From an uncultured Chitinophagaceae bacterium (lineage in GTDB: Bacteria > Bacteroidota > Bacteroidia > Chitinophagales > Chitinophagaceae), in assembly GCA_936908745.1 (NCBI GenBank), contig CAKZFX010000015.1, positions 62,001-126,000 on the forward strand: a stretch of DNA of 64,000 nt, in the 5' to 3' direction. The position numbers and the translations under genes are program-made. The notes under the pieces were generated by a model, which worked only from the letters and a program-made list of their open reading frames with translations, ran no database searches and was not told the DNA's origin. How positions within the stretch are numbered: position 1 is the stretch's first letter; the number at the start of each line of letters is the position of its first letter. Below, piece after piece: positions 53,522 to 62,131 of this stretch.

Positions 53522-53549
53522 CCCCGACGAGCCAAAGGCTTAGTCGGGG
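53522..53549. repeat. Hairpin in the spacer between kinase and racemase-like genes
   Basis: CCCCGAC (53522-53528) and GTCGGGG (53543-53549) form a perfect stem, extended inward by AGCC/GGCT around an AAA loop. There is no T-run on the transcribed strand, so it is not a classical terminator. It may be a processing or dispersed-repeat hairpin. The rest of the 159-base spacer includes AAACTTAAAACTTAGAACC, similar to short repeats near 39390 and 41455. Confidence 0.6.
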
Positions 53550-53640
53550 TCACTCACTGCATCTTTCTGTTCTCTACTCAGCTTTTCATCCCAATCAAGA
53601 CTGCCCAACCCAAAACTTAAAACTTAGAACCCTAAACGCA

Positions 53641-54918
53641 TCAGAACAAACAGAAATATTCTTCACTTCCCACCTGTCCGCCCTTAAAATTCACTTCCAG
53701 TCCATTGACTACTTTGTTGGCTGAATAAGCCTTGCACAACGGTGCACCAATCACCACCGGCGCAACCATTTCAACTGCGTCAATCTCCATTGCCCTTGCT
53801 GCATAACTACTCGTGTCGCCACCGGAGAAAACAACTCTCTTTAATTTATTCTTCTCAACGGCCTGTTTTGCAATAGCGCCTAAAGCTGTCCCCAACTTTT
53901 CAGCTGAAAGGTTAGTCGTTTGTTTATCACCTGTATGTACGATTACATTTCGCTGTTTGGACAGCAACCCGGTTACTTCATATATCTTGTTATCATCTAT
54001 TAGTCCATCGTTACAAATCGTCACTGCATCCAGTATCACTTCTTCAAAACCATTGACTTTTGCATAAGCGATCTGTGCCGCTGTCACCGGTGAACAACTG
54101 CCGCTTACCACCAACAAAGGCGTTGCGGGTTGAATGGCAGGCCATTCTTCTTTGGCCGTTAATAATCCCGTTTTATTCCATTGTTTACCCAATGCCATTT
54201 CAATACCTGAAGAGCCGACAGAAAACAAAGGTTCTTCCTGCAACCCATCCAGCCATTCACCTGTTTTTTCCAAATGTGTTATTGACAATGCGTCTAGTAA
54301 AACAATTGCTTCATCCGCCTTCCATTCTTTATTATCTTTCGCCAGCATTGTTATATCTACCAGCCCGATTTGCTTGTCCGTTTGTTTAGCTAAATGCAAG
54401 CGCAAATCACTTTCATTCATCGGCGTTGACGGATGTTTACTCATCGAAGGATGCCGGTCAAGCCGATAAATCCTTCCTTCGCTGCCGATACCCATTTTGG
54501 CAAACAGGTTTCCAAAGGCACAAAACCGGCCGAGTGCAGGCATACCACCTAATACAGGAATAACAGCATTGTTAAAAACAGTTGCCCCGCAATCAATCGC
54601 TTTACCGATGCTGCCAATCGCAGGCGACGAGTCAAACGTAGAGCAAACTTTATAATGAATATGTTTTGCACCGTTGGTTTTTAGTTGTGTAAACGCAGGC
54701 AACAAAACTTTTTCCATTTCAACAGGCGACAACGCTCTTGTTTTTCCAGCCACTCCATACGCATTCAGACCGGGAAAGGATTGTAACTGTTCCGCTGTTG
54801 GCGGTTCGGTAAACAACACAGCCTTCGCCCCGGCCCTGCTGATAAATTCCAGTGCATCCGTTGACCCGGTGAAATCATCACCATAAAAGGCTAATAATAT
54901 TGTTTGCTCTTTATTCAA
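53641..54918 (-). CDS. DUF1537 four-carbon acid sugar kinase family protein
   Basis: A 425-residue kinase of the DUF1537 family. The N-terminal substrate domain begins YGDDFTGSTDALEF (acidic motif near residues 13-16), includes HYKVCSTFDSSPAIGSIGKA and ends with PVLGGMPALGRFCAFGN. The C-terminal ATP domain has VVSGSCSPVTAAQIAYA and FSGGDTSSYAARAM. Known members phosphorylate threonate, erythronate, denitronates and 3-oxo-isoapionate (OiaK). The start is TTG at 54918; a stop lies two codons upstream and the conserved motif is too close for a later start. Its place beside a RuBisCO-like gene matches the OiaK-OiaX pairing in apionate catabolism. Confidence 0.8.
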   Translation of the reverse strand: MNKEQTILLAFYGDDFTGSTDALEFISRAGAKAVLFTEPPTAEQLQSFPGLNAYGVAGKTRALSPVEMEKVLLPAFTQLKTNGAKHIHYKVCSTFDSSPAIGSIGKAIDCGATVFNNAVIPVLGGMPALGRFCAFGNLFAKMGIGSEGRIYRLDRHPSMSKHPSTPMNESDLRLHLAKQTDKQIGLVDITMLAKDNKEWKADEAIVLLDALSITHLEKTGEWLDGLQEEPLFSVGSSGIEMALGKQWNKTGLLTAKEEWPAIQPATPLLVVSGSCSPVTAAQIAYAKVNGFEEVILDAVTICNDGLIDDNKIYEVTGLLSKQRNVIVHTGDKQTTNLSAEKLGTALGAIAKQAVEKNKLKRVVFSGGDTSSYAARAMEIDAVEMVAPVVIGAPLCKAYSANKVVNGLEVNFKGGQVGSEEYFCLF

Positions 54919-54940
54919 TTTTTATTCATCTTATTTTTCT

Positions 54941-55018
54941 CGCAAAGACGCAAAGACTTCGCTAAGAAATACATAAGCTTTGCGGTTTGCTTTCTAAAAC
55001 TTAGCGGCTTTGCGTGAA
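54941..55018. repeat. Family B repeat spanning the end of the RuBisCO-like gene
   Basis: The element reads CGCAAAGACGCAAAGACTTC then ends CTTAGCGGCTTTGCGTGAAA. It is close to the copy at 14473-14558, including the shared central ATACATAAG...CTTTGCG and CTTTCTAAAA. The last codons and stop of the RuBisCO-like gene (residues TQSR) lie inside it. Confidence 0.75.
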
Positions 55019-56263
55019 ATCTTTCTTTCCAAATTTTTCAACTGATTGTCCAAACTCTTTATACTCATTCGCCGCCTGTTCCAATGTCAACCCATCGGTT
55101 GCGGCCTGCCATGCCTGTTGCAAGGCTTTTACACCGGCCGCTGCGCCCATCGGGTGCGCCATGATGCCGCCGCCTGCCATATATAATAAATCGGTTGTTT
55201 GTGTCCTTCGCCATGTTTCAAATGCCTGCCCGCCCCACTGACCCGATGAAACGACCGGCAATACTTTTTTATGCTCAAATAACGGCGTCAGGCAAGCATC
55301 TATCGAAGCAACCACGCTGTCATCACTTTCCCAGAATTTATTTTGAATACCGTTTACATGCAATTGGTCAACACCGGCGAGCCGCCATATTTTTTGATAC
55401 GCCCTGAAATCAATCCCCAGCAACGGATGTCTTGTCAGCATACCCCAGCCGTTGCGGTGCGCATGAATAGCCAGTTGCCGTTGATCGCAGATCTTTTTCA
55501 CAGCCGATAAACCAACGCTGTTAATACTGACCATCGCACAAGTGCCGCCACTGCGCACAATCTTTTCATAGCGTTGCAGCATTTCGTCGGTTTCGCTGCT
55601 TATGTTAAACGCATACATCACTTTCTTACCTGTTTTATCGGCATGTGCATTTATAACATTCATCACCGCATCCACACGATCATTGAAATGTGAATTGGCA
55701 GAAGAAGAAAGCAATTCATCGTCTTTTATAAAATCAATTCCGGCTTTTGTCAGCGTTTGCACCATCTCCGCTGTTTGCGCAGGCGACAAACCAATAGAAG
55801 GTTTAATGATCGTTCCGATCAGCGGGCGGGCTTTAACATTTGTTAAAATCCGGCAACCTTCAATTCCGTACTCCGGGCCTTTAAATTCGTTGCCAAAGGA
55901 TGCAGGCAATTCAATATCCATCAACTTCAATCCTGTGAACTGTGTAATCTCGTATAAATTTCCTTGCAGCGTGGAAACCATCACTGGCAGGTTGTAACCA
56001 AAGTTTTCAATGCTCCACGAAACTTTCACCATCGCACGATGATAATTGCCGTTTTTGCTGGTAGCACCCGGTATCGCCGGTTCTTTCACTGTTTCCAACA
56101 ATTCAACACTTTCCACCCTGGCGGCAAAGCGTTGCTTCAATTCCTGGGTTTCGCCAGGCACGGCCACAAATGTCCCCGATGATTGTTCACCCGCCAACAC
56201 AGCCGCTGCCTTTTCCGGTGCATACGGTGTTTCGATATAATATGTCGCTGTTACTCTTTCCAT
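55001..56263 (-). CDS. RuBisCO-like protein with intact catalytic residues
   Basis: A 420-residue RuBisCO large-subunit-fold protein. The active-site set is recognisable: Glu26 (AGEQSSGT, cf. E60), Asn102 (QGN, cf. N123), Lys154 (IIKPSIG, cf. K175), Lys180, Asp182 and Glu183 (FIKDDELL, cf. the carbamate Lys201, D203, E204). Further on are His269-Arg270 (HAHRNG), His302 (QLHVNG), Lys309 (QNKFWES, loop 6), Ser340 and the GGG phosphate loop near 364-366. These point to a Mg-carbamate enzyme, not a decayed enolase-type. RLPs known in D-apionate catabolism (OiaX) cleave 3-oxo-isoapionate-4-phosphate; the adjacent DUF1537 kinase fits. GH127 is one base upstream, so it is operonic. True CO2 fixation is unlikely. 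Confidence 0.88.
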   Translation of the reverse strand: MERVTATYYIETPYAPEKAAAVLAGEQSSGTFVAVPGETQELKQRFAARVESVELLETVKEPAIPGATSKNGNYHRAMVKVSWSIENFGYNLPVMVSTLQGNLYEITQFTGLKLMDIELPASFGNEFKGPEYGIEGCRILTNVKARPLIGTIIKPSIGLSPAQTAEMVQTLTKAGIDFIKDDELLSSSANSHFNDRVDAVMNVINAHADKTGKKVMYAFNISSETDEMLQRYEKIVRSGGTCAMVSINSVGLSAVKKICDQRQLAIHAHRNGWGMLTRHPLLGIDFRAYQKIWRLAGVDQLHVNGIQNKFWESDDSVVASIDACLTPLFEHKKVLPVVSSGQWGGQAFETWRRTQTTDLLYMAGGGIMAHPMGAAAGVKALQQAWQAATDGLTLEQAANEYKEFGQSVEKFGKKDFTQSR

Positions 56264-56264
56264 C

Positions 56265-58262
56265 TTATCGTTGCAGGTTTAACCAAACTGTCATATCCGT
56301 TTTGCCACGGTTGGCCCAGGCATAATAAGGAATAAGTCTGATGCTGACTGTTTTCGTATTTGTATTCAACTCCCTGTATAAATTGTTTTTCCAAGAGCTA
56401 TTTTGCAACAGCTTCGCTTGTCCTGTCAATGCCATCACATTGCCATCGGCCACCCGCATCGGTACCGATTGGAATTTTATCGTTGCCGGTATCACCACAT
56501 CGAAAACCGGCTGACCGGGCAGATCGGCGCTTTCCAAACAATACACAACCGGCCCTCTTTTCACCGCCACACGGTTACTGGTTTCCTCCACCAACGGGTT
56601 GCTTTCCAGCAAAACCGCGGGCATATCTAAATTCAGCTCCAGTTTATCATTTGATTTTACGTTCACCGCTACAAAACCGTTTTCATTTTTAGCCACAACC
56701 GCTTTGCCATTTTGTGTAAGCGTATATTTTTTACACCAGCCCGGAATGCGCAGGAACAGCGCTGTATTATTCGCTTCTTTTACATTGATACCAATCTTTC
56801 CATTCCAGGGATACTGTGTTTGTTGTTCCAGTTTCAGATTTGTCCCGTCGTGCAACTCAGTAGCCAATGTATTGCCACCATACATATTTATATACAAACC
56901 TTTTTCACCGATACTATACATATAGCTGTTTACCTCGGCCACGGTGCGCACCACGTTGGGCGGGCAACAGTTGGATTTACTGATATAAGGAATACGGCCA
57001 CCTTCCCAACGTAAATGATAAGGATAGCTGGCAGTGGCCGCCAATGGATTAGTATAAAAATAATTTTCGCCATTCATACTTACGCCGCTTAGCACACTGT
57101 TGTATAAAGCCAGCTCCACGATGTCTGCATACTTTGTATCGCCGGTCAGTAAAAACATACGCCAGTTCCATAATACATTGCCGATATTGGCGCAGGTTTC
57201 ATTGTGCGCACTGAAATTCGGCAGTTGATAATCACGGCCATAAGACTGGTGTACTTTCTGCACCGTATCCGGTTTATAGGAAGTACCATCCACCGAAACA
57301 CCATCATACAATGCACCACAACCACCCGTCACATACATTTTGGTGTTGATCACATTGTCCCAGAGTTTATTTAAGGTATTGAGCAAAGTAGCATCGCCTG
57401 TTTCCGCATACACATCGGCTACGCCCGCCATCATATAGTTAGCCCGCACCGCATGACCTACAATTTTATCCATCTGCCGAAAAGGCTGCCGGTCACTGTT
57501 ATCATCTGTCCCTTCCACCGTTCCACGTATATTGATCAGTTTGTTGACAAGCGTTAAATACTTTTTATCGCCGGTAGTCCGATACAATTCCGTCAACCCC
57601 ATATAATGCGAAGGGCAAATGGCATTGCGTGCCTGCTCCGGTGTGGCGCTGTTGTAAAAACCAATTAAGAAGTCGGCAGCTTTCGTAGCAATGTTCAGCA
57701 ATTCCTTTTTCCCGGTGGCCCGGTAGTGCACACAGGCCGCCGTCATCAGGTGACCAAAGTTGTAAGCCTCAAAACTCAGCTGGTCGTCAAACATTTTTTC
57801 TTTGCCTGATTTCTTTTGCTCGATGATATTCTTGGTGTAGATATAACCATCTTCTTTTTGCGCTTTCCCGATCACTTCAATGGCTTCATCCATCCAGCCT
57901 TCCAGTTTTTTATCTTTTGTAATGGCATACACAGCGGCCACCGCTTCCAGCGTTTTATAAAAATCACCGTCATGGAAAGAAGGTCCGCGAAAACGCCCCG
58001 TGTCCAAACCGGCTGCCACACGAAAGTTCTGAAACGAATAACACATTGTTTTGCTGGTATAGGTTTGCCATAGCTGCGGCAACATCACATCACGGCAAAC
58101 AGCAAACCGTTCCGCCCAGAAACCAGTAGTCCACTGCACATCGCTCATACCCACGCTGGTCATTTTTGCATGCGGGCTTGCCTGTGTGTTTACCAAACCA
58201 TTTTGCGCAGCCAACACTAAAGAAAACAGGCTTGCAACGATATATAAACAATACTTTTTCAT
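56265..58262 (-). CDS. GH127-family beta-L-arabinofuranosidase-like enzyme
   Basis: A 665-residue exported protein (signal peptide ends VLAAQ). The family's zinc-cysteine centre is complete: Glu355 and Cys357 in SAHNETCANIGN, and Cys432-Cys433 in SNCCPPNV, corresponding to E338, C340, C417 and C418 of HypBA1. It hydrolyses beta-L-arabinofuranosides, or in some Bacteroides members aceric-acid linkages of rhamnogalacturonan II. The ATG at 58262 is used (MKKYCLYIVA); a GTG two codons earlier would overlap the preceding stop. It lies between the GH78 and RuBisCO-like genes. Confidence 0.9.
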   Translation of the reverse strand: MKKYCLYIVASLFSLVLAAQNGLVNTQASPHAKMTSVGMSDVQWTTGFWAERFAVCRDVMLPQLWQTYTSKTMCYSFQNFRVAAGLDTGRFRGPSFHDGDFYKTLEAVAAVYAITKDKKLEGWMDEAIEVIGKAQKEDGYIYTKNIIEQKKSGKEKMFDDQLSFEAYNFGHLMTAACVHYRATGKKELLNIATKAADFLIGFYNSATPEQARNAICPSHYMGLTELYRTTGDKKYLTLVNKLINIRGTVEGTDDNSDRQPFRQMDKIVGHAVRANYMMAGVADVYAETGDATLLNTLNKLWDNVINTKMYVTGGCGALYDGVSVDGTSYKPDTVQKVHQSYGRDYQLPNFSAHNETCANIGNVLWNWRMFLLTGDTKYADIVELALYNSVLSGVSMNGENYFYTNPLAATASYPYHLRWEGGRIPYISKSNCCPPNVVRTVAEVNSYMYSIGEKGLYINMYGGNTLATELHDGTNLKLEQQTQYPWNGKIGINVKEANNTALFLRIPGWCKKYTLTQNGKAVVAKNENGFVAVNVKSNDKLELNLDMPAVLLESNPLVEETSNRVAVKRGPVVYCLESADLPGQPVFDVVIPATIKFQSVPMRVADGNVMALTGQAKLLQNSSWKNNLYRELNTNTKTVSIRLIPYYAWANRGKTDMTVWLNLQR

Positions 58263-58267
58263 ACGCA

Positions 58268-60502
58268 CTATTTCAATTTATAAGTAACGCTGTACGATTT
58301 ATCTTTTTCAATCGCCAGTTCATATACATTATTTCCTTTGCTGGTAACAATTCCGGCAGAAGATGCAGGTTTCGCCACACTTTTAAAACGAAGCGTTCCT
58401 GTTCCCGCTGCGCCGGTTATTTTTATTTCTGTTTCACTTACACGCAATGAAATATCACCGGCAGGTGTCGGCACTTTCCCTTCCATCCATTTCAGGCCGC
58501 CTAATGATGGTTCAACCAGATACGTACTATAACCAGCCGATGTTGGTTTGATGCCTAAATAATATTTACCCAATAAGTAAATCGGGCTTGCGCCCCAGGC
58601 ATGGCAAAGGCTTTTGCCATATTTACGGCCATACATCGCTAAATGTTCAGCGCCGCTTTTAGAAGGGTTGTATTCTTCCCAGAAACTCGTAGCGCCTAAA
58701 TTCAGCATTCCGCCCCAATAGGATTTCATTTCTTTTAATACCAGCTCCTGTTCACCCATCGCACTCAGCGCTTCCAGTTCATAAAAACGCATGTACGGCG
58801 TGGTAATTTTTTGAATATTATCATTCAGCAACACCGATTTCTTTACCTGTTGTTTTTGTTGTTCGGTAAAATAGTTAAAGAAAATGCCGAACATATTGGC
58901 GTAGCGGGTCACGTTGTCGGTTTGTTTACCATTCACACGGCTGTGCACCAACGCCTGTTTCTGATTGTTCCAGTACAGTGAAAACAATTTTGTTTTCAGG
59001 TCAGCGCCCAGTTTTTTATAACTGGCTTCATTGGCCTTATCGTTTACAATACCGGCGCAAAGACTCATAGTCTCCAAACTTCTTGCAAATAGCAATTGTT
59101 CAAAACTGATCTCGCCTTTTTTGCTCAATCCTGCCGCCCAGTCAATAAATGTCCAGTCGCCGGATAAACCTTCTATCAAACCGTTCTTATTGCGCCGGCT
59201 CAAACAGTAATCCATCATCGTTTGCATTTTAGGATAAATCTGTTCGATGAATTTTTTATCACCGGTGTAGAGATAATAATCATACACACTGATAAACCAA
59301 TAAAATGTATAATCAATAATGGTATTGATATGCGCCGTCACCGGGTCTTTGCCACGCAAGGCCTGTATCGTTCTTGTAACGGTCGGGTTGTCAAAATAAG
59401 AATAGTAATTCATCAGGTAGCTTTGCAACGCATCGCCACTCCAGATCCAGCGATCTCTTTTGATACCATCAATAAAAAACTCACGGGTGTTGAGTTCCAA
59501 TGTATATTTAGACACGTCTAAAATCCGGTTGATCTCTTCATCGTTGCAGGAAAAGGTTCCACGTTGTTTCACATCGGCGTATTCGTACAACATACTCACA
59601 TCGTCAAAAAAAACATCGCCGCTTTCTTTTACAATATTGATATAACGGAAGGCTTTGGATAAAACCATCACAGAATCCTTTGCAGTGGATTGATTAACCG
59701 TCAGCCTGTCCAATGTCATCGCTTCGGGTGCATCCAGCGCTTCTTCTTTGCTTTCACCGTAGTAGATTGAGATTTTGCCATTGCCTTTCAGGTTATGCAA
59801 TTTGATAAACCCAAAAGTTTCTTTACCAAAATCAACCAGCGTAGCATTGCCGTTTGTTGTCTTGCTCACCGCAGTCATCGGTCGTACCGGCAGTTTAAAA
59901 TGTGAAGGCAGTTGCGCAGGCGAATTAAAATTCCAGCTTCCGGCATTCAGCCATTTGGTGGCCGAAATATCAGAAGTCTTGCCGCTTTCATCAATCCATT
60001 CTTTATCTTCAAAAGTTACCAGCCAGCTGTTATCGCTGACGATGGTTTTGCCTTGCACAAAAATCGCAGGTGCGCTGGCTTCGTTCCATACTTTTACATT
60101 GATCTTGTGTTTGCCCGCCGGAACAGTGAGCTTATTGACACCAGTTTCCACGGCCACTCCATCAAGTTTGAGATTAAAAGTGCCTTCGGCATACACCGTG
60201 ATCTCTTCAGGCTGCTGCAGCTCCACTACTTTATGAAAATCCATCAGCACATAATGCGCATCCATTTTCCAGAACGGCGGAAAGAACGTATTCCTGTCCG
60301 TGCGCCGGTTCTGCATTTTATTGGCAAGGTTGATTTCAAAATCGCCGGGATACCAGATCCAGGTTTGGGCGGAAATGAAATCGGAAATGAAAAGTGCAAA
60401 AGCGAAAATGGCGAGCTTTCTTTTGATAAGAACGCTTCGTCCTGAAGACATTTCCGATTTCCGTTTTCCAATTTTCAATTTATATATTATGTTCTTTATC
60501 AT
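58268..60502 (-). CDS. GH78-family alpha-L-rhamnosidase
   Basis: A 744-residue exported protein. After the signal peptide come two beta-sandwich modules (about 45-300) and an (alpha/alpha)6 catalytic domain (about 320-650) with the family motif DGIKRDRWIWSGDA. A C-terminal beta-sandwich follows (VEPSLGGLKWMEGKVPTPAGD). GH78 enzymes release terminal alpha-L-rhamnose. Starts at 60502 (ATG, two bases after the upstream stop) or 60451 (MSSGRSVLIKRK) are both possible, and the second gives a cleaner signal peptide. The sequence encoding the signal peptide is bracketed by a perfect 13-base inverted repeat. Confidence 0.85.
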   Translation of the reverse strand: MIKNIIYKLKIGKRKSEMSSGRSVLIKRKLAIFAFALFISDFISAQTWIWYPGDFEINLANKMQNRRTDRNTFFPPFWKMDAHYVLMDFHKVVELQQPEEITVYAEGTFNLKLDGVAVETGVNKLTVPAGKHKINVKVWNEASAPAIFVQGKTIVSDNSWLVTFEDKEWIDESGKTSDISATKWLNAGSWNFNSPAQLPSHFKLPVRPMTAVSKTTNGNATLVDFGKETFGFIKLHNLKGNGKISIYYGESKEEALDAPEAMTLDRLTVNQSTAKDSVMVLSKAFRYINIVKESGDVFFDDVSMLYEYADVKQRGTFSCNDEEINRILDVSKYTLELNTREFFIDGIKRDRWIWSGDALQSYLMNYYSYFDNPTVTRTIQALRGKDPVTAHINTIIDYTFYWFISVYDYYLYTGDKKFIEQIYPKMQTMMDYCLSRRNKNGLIEGLSGDWTFIDWAAGLSKKGEISFEQLLFARSLETMSLCAGIVNDKANEASYKKLGADLKTKLFSLYWNNQKQALVHSRVNGKQTDNVTRYANMFGIFFNYFTEQQKQQVKKSVLLNDNIQKITTPYMRFYELEALSAMGEQELVLKEMKSYWGGMLNLGATSFWEEYNPSKSGAEHLAMYGRKYGKSLCHAWGASPIYLLGKYYLGIKPTSAGYSTYLVEPSLGGLKWMEGKVPTPAGDISLRVSETEIKITGAAGTGTLRFKSVAKPASSAGIVTSKGNNVYELAIEKDKSYSVTYKLK
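60377..60461. repeat. Inverted repeat bracketing the GH78 signal-peptide region
   Basis: GAAATCGGAAATG at 60377-60389 and CATTTCCGATTTC at 60449-60461 are perfect inverted copies separated by 59 bases. The right arm contains the alternative start codon at 60451, and the left arm encodes the end of the signal peptide. It looks like another member of the spacer repeat families captured into coding sequence. Confidence 0.7.
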
Positions 60503-60504
60503 CT

Positions 60505-62094
60505 TTAGTGAAAGTTAAAAATGAGGTATAAGCTCAATATCACGATGCCTAATAGCGTAAATAGTATTTTAACCTGCCTGCTTGTTTTAGGCAATTCGTT
60601 TTGTTCCACAGCCGCCTTCACTTTGTTTTTGTCCAGCAATGAAATCACAACCGCCGACACAAATAAAAAGGCGAATAAATAAAAAGAGACCAGGAAATAA
60701 TGCGGCCACCATGTGTTTGCGCCTGTTTCAGCATTCGGTGGCAAAATCCACAGGTTGAGCATGCCCACAAATAAGCTGATGGCCGAGCCAACAGACAGGA
60801 TCAGGTTAACGGCCAGCTTTGTTGTTCCTTTCCAGAATACGCTCAATAAAAAAGTAACGGCCAGCGGTGGCGCTAAGTAACCGAGTATGGATTGAAAAAT
60901 ATCAAACAGCGTTTTTCCCTTGATATTGTCCAATGCAATCGCCATCAGTACAGCCAGCACACAACCGGCTATCACCACAAGGCGGCCGACATTGATCTGT
61001 TGTTTTACCGTTGCCTCTTTGTTGATATTATTTACATAAATATCTTTTGTAAACACAGTGCTTAATGCATTCAGCGAAGAACCGATCGTGGCCACTAACA
61101 CGGCGATCAGCACACAGATCACTAATCCATTCAAACCCGCAGGAAATAAATTTGTTACCATCGTCATATAGGCCAGCTTATCATCACCGATATTTGGATA
61201 GAGTACAAAACAAATGATGCCCGGCAGTATAAACATTGGCAAGGCCAATACTTTGAGCCAGCCGATAAAGTTGATACCTAATTGACCCTGCTTTAAATTT
61301 TTAGCACCTAATACACTTTGCACCATGCTTTGATCCGTACAGAAAAAAGCCACAGCCGAAACAGGATAACCCAGCAACAGCGCATGCCATGGATAGCCGG
61401 GATCAGATGCGGGACGGGTCAGGTTCCAGAAGTTGGCGGGCGTTTTTTCAGCCAATGCAGTAAGGCCGCCAATTTTTTCCAATCCTAAATAAGTTAACGT
61501 CAGCGACACAATGATCAGCAGTATCATTTGAAACACGTTGACCTTTGCGATCGCTTTCAATCCGCCCATATATGTAAACAAGCCTGAAAACGCCACCAGT
61601 GCTATCGTGGACTGCCACATCGGGATGCCCAATATTTGCCGCACTAAAATGCCCCCACTAAACAATCCCAGCGATAACCAGCTGATCAATATTTTTATCA
61701 ATGCATAACCTGCTAAAATATCCTGTGTGCTTTTTCCATACCGCTTGCCCATGTATTCGGGCATGGTTGATACTTTCGATGCAATGTATCTTGGCGCAAA
61801 TACCATTGCTAAAAGCAATAAGAAAACAAACGCATACCATTCAAAATTGCCACCCACAATACCCGCCGTATAACCAATGCTTGCAAAGGCTAACAAAGAA
61901 GATGGGCCAACATTTGTTCCCCACATATTGAAACCGATATTGTACCAGTTGAGTGAGTTTTGAGCAAGGAACAAGGTTTCATCCTTCTTCTTATTCCTGA
62001 AGCTGGCGATATACCCGATCACCAATAAGGCGACAAGATAAAACGCCACAATGGCGAAGTCGAGGAGGGTTAGTTTATCGTAAATTTTATTCAT
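60505..62094 (-). CDS. Sodium:solute symporter (SSS), sugar or sugar-acid uptake
   Basis: A 529-residue SSS protein with about 13-14 helices: LAQNSLNWYNIGFNMWGTNVGPSSLLAFA at the first unwound helix, CTDQSMVQSVLGAKNLKQG and ATIGSSLNALSTVFTKDIYV. The ATG at 62094 (MNKIYDKLTL) is used; an earlier in-frame start adds only MTIDR. It lies between the Gfo/Idh/MocA oxidoreductase and GH78 genes. The cargo is probably a sugar released by the operon's glycosidases, such as rhamnose, arabinose or apiose; the sequence does not show which. Confidence 0.82.
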   Translation of the reverse strand: MNKIYDKLTLLDFAIVAFYLVALLVIGYIASFRNKKKDETLFLAQNSLNWYNIGFNMWGTNVGPSSLLAFASIGYTAGIVGGNFEWYAFVFLLLLAMVFAPRYIASKVSTMPEYMGKRYGKSTQDILAGYALIKILISWLSLGLFSGGILVRQILGIPMWQSTIALVAFSGLFTYMGGLKAIAKVNVFQMILLIIVSLTLTYLGLEKIGGLTALAEKTPANFWNLTRPASDPGYPWHALLLGYPVSAVAFFCTDQSMVQSVLGAKNLKQGQLGINFIGWLKVLALPMFILPGIICFVLYPNIGDDKLAYMTMVTNLFPAGLNGLVICVLIAVLVATIGSSLNALSTVFTKDIYVNNINKEATVKQQINVGRLVVIAGCVLAVLMAIALDNIKGKTLFDIFQSILGYLAPPLAVTFLLSVFWKGTTKLAVNLILSVGSAISLFVGMLNLWILPPNAETGANTWWPHYFLVSFYLFAFLFVSAVVISLLDKNKVKAAVEQNELPKTSRQVKILFTLLGIVILSLYLIFNFH

Positions 62095-62131
62095 TCGGTC
62101 AATTGTCAATGGTGAATTGTGAATAGCAGTA

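Noticed and set aside
53522..53549. Rho-independent terminator between kinase and racemase-like genes
   Set aside because: Strong stem but no T-run on the leftward transcript side; kept as a hairpin or repeat only.
55001..56263. True carbon-fixing RuBisCO
   Set aside because: No phosphoribulokinase or small subunit is seen, the sequence is of RuBisCO-like type, and the context is sugar-acid catabolism.
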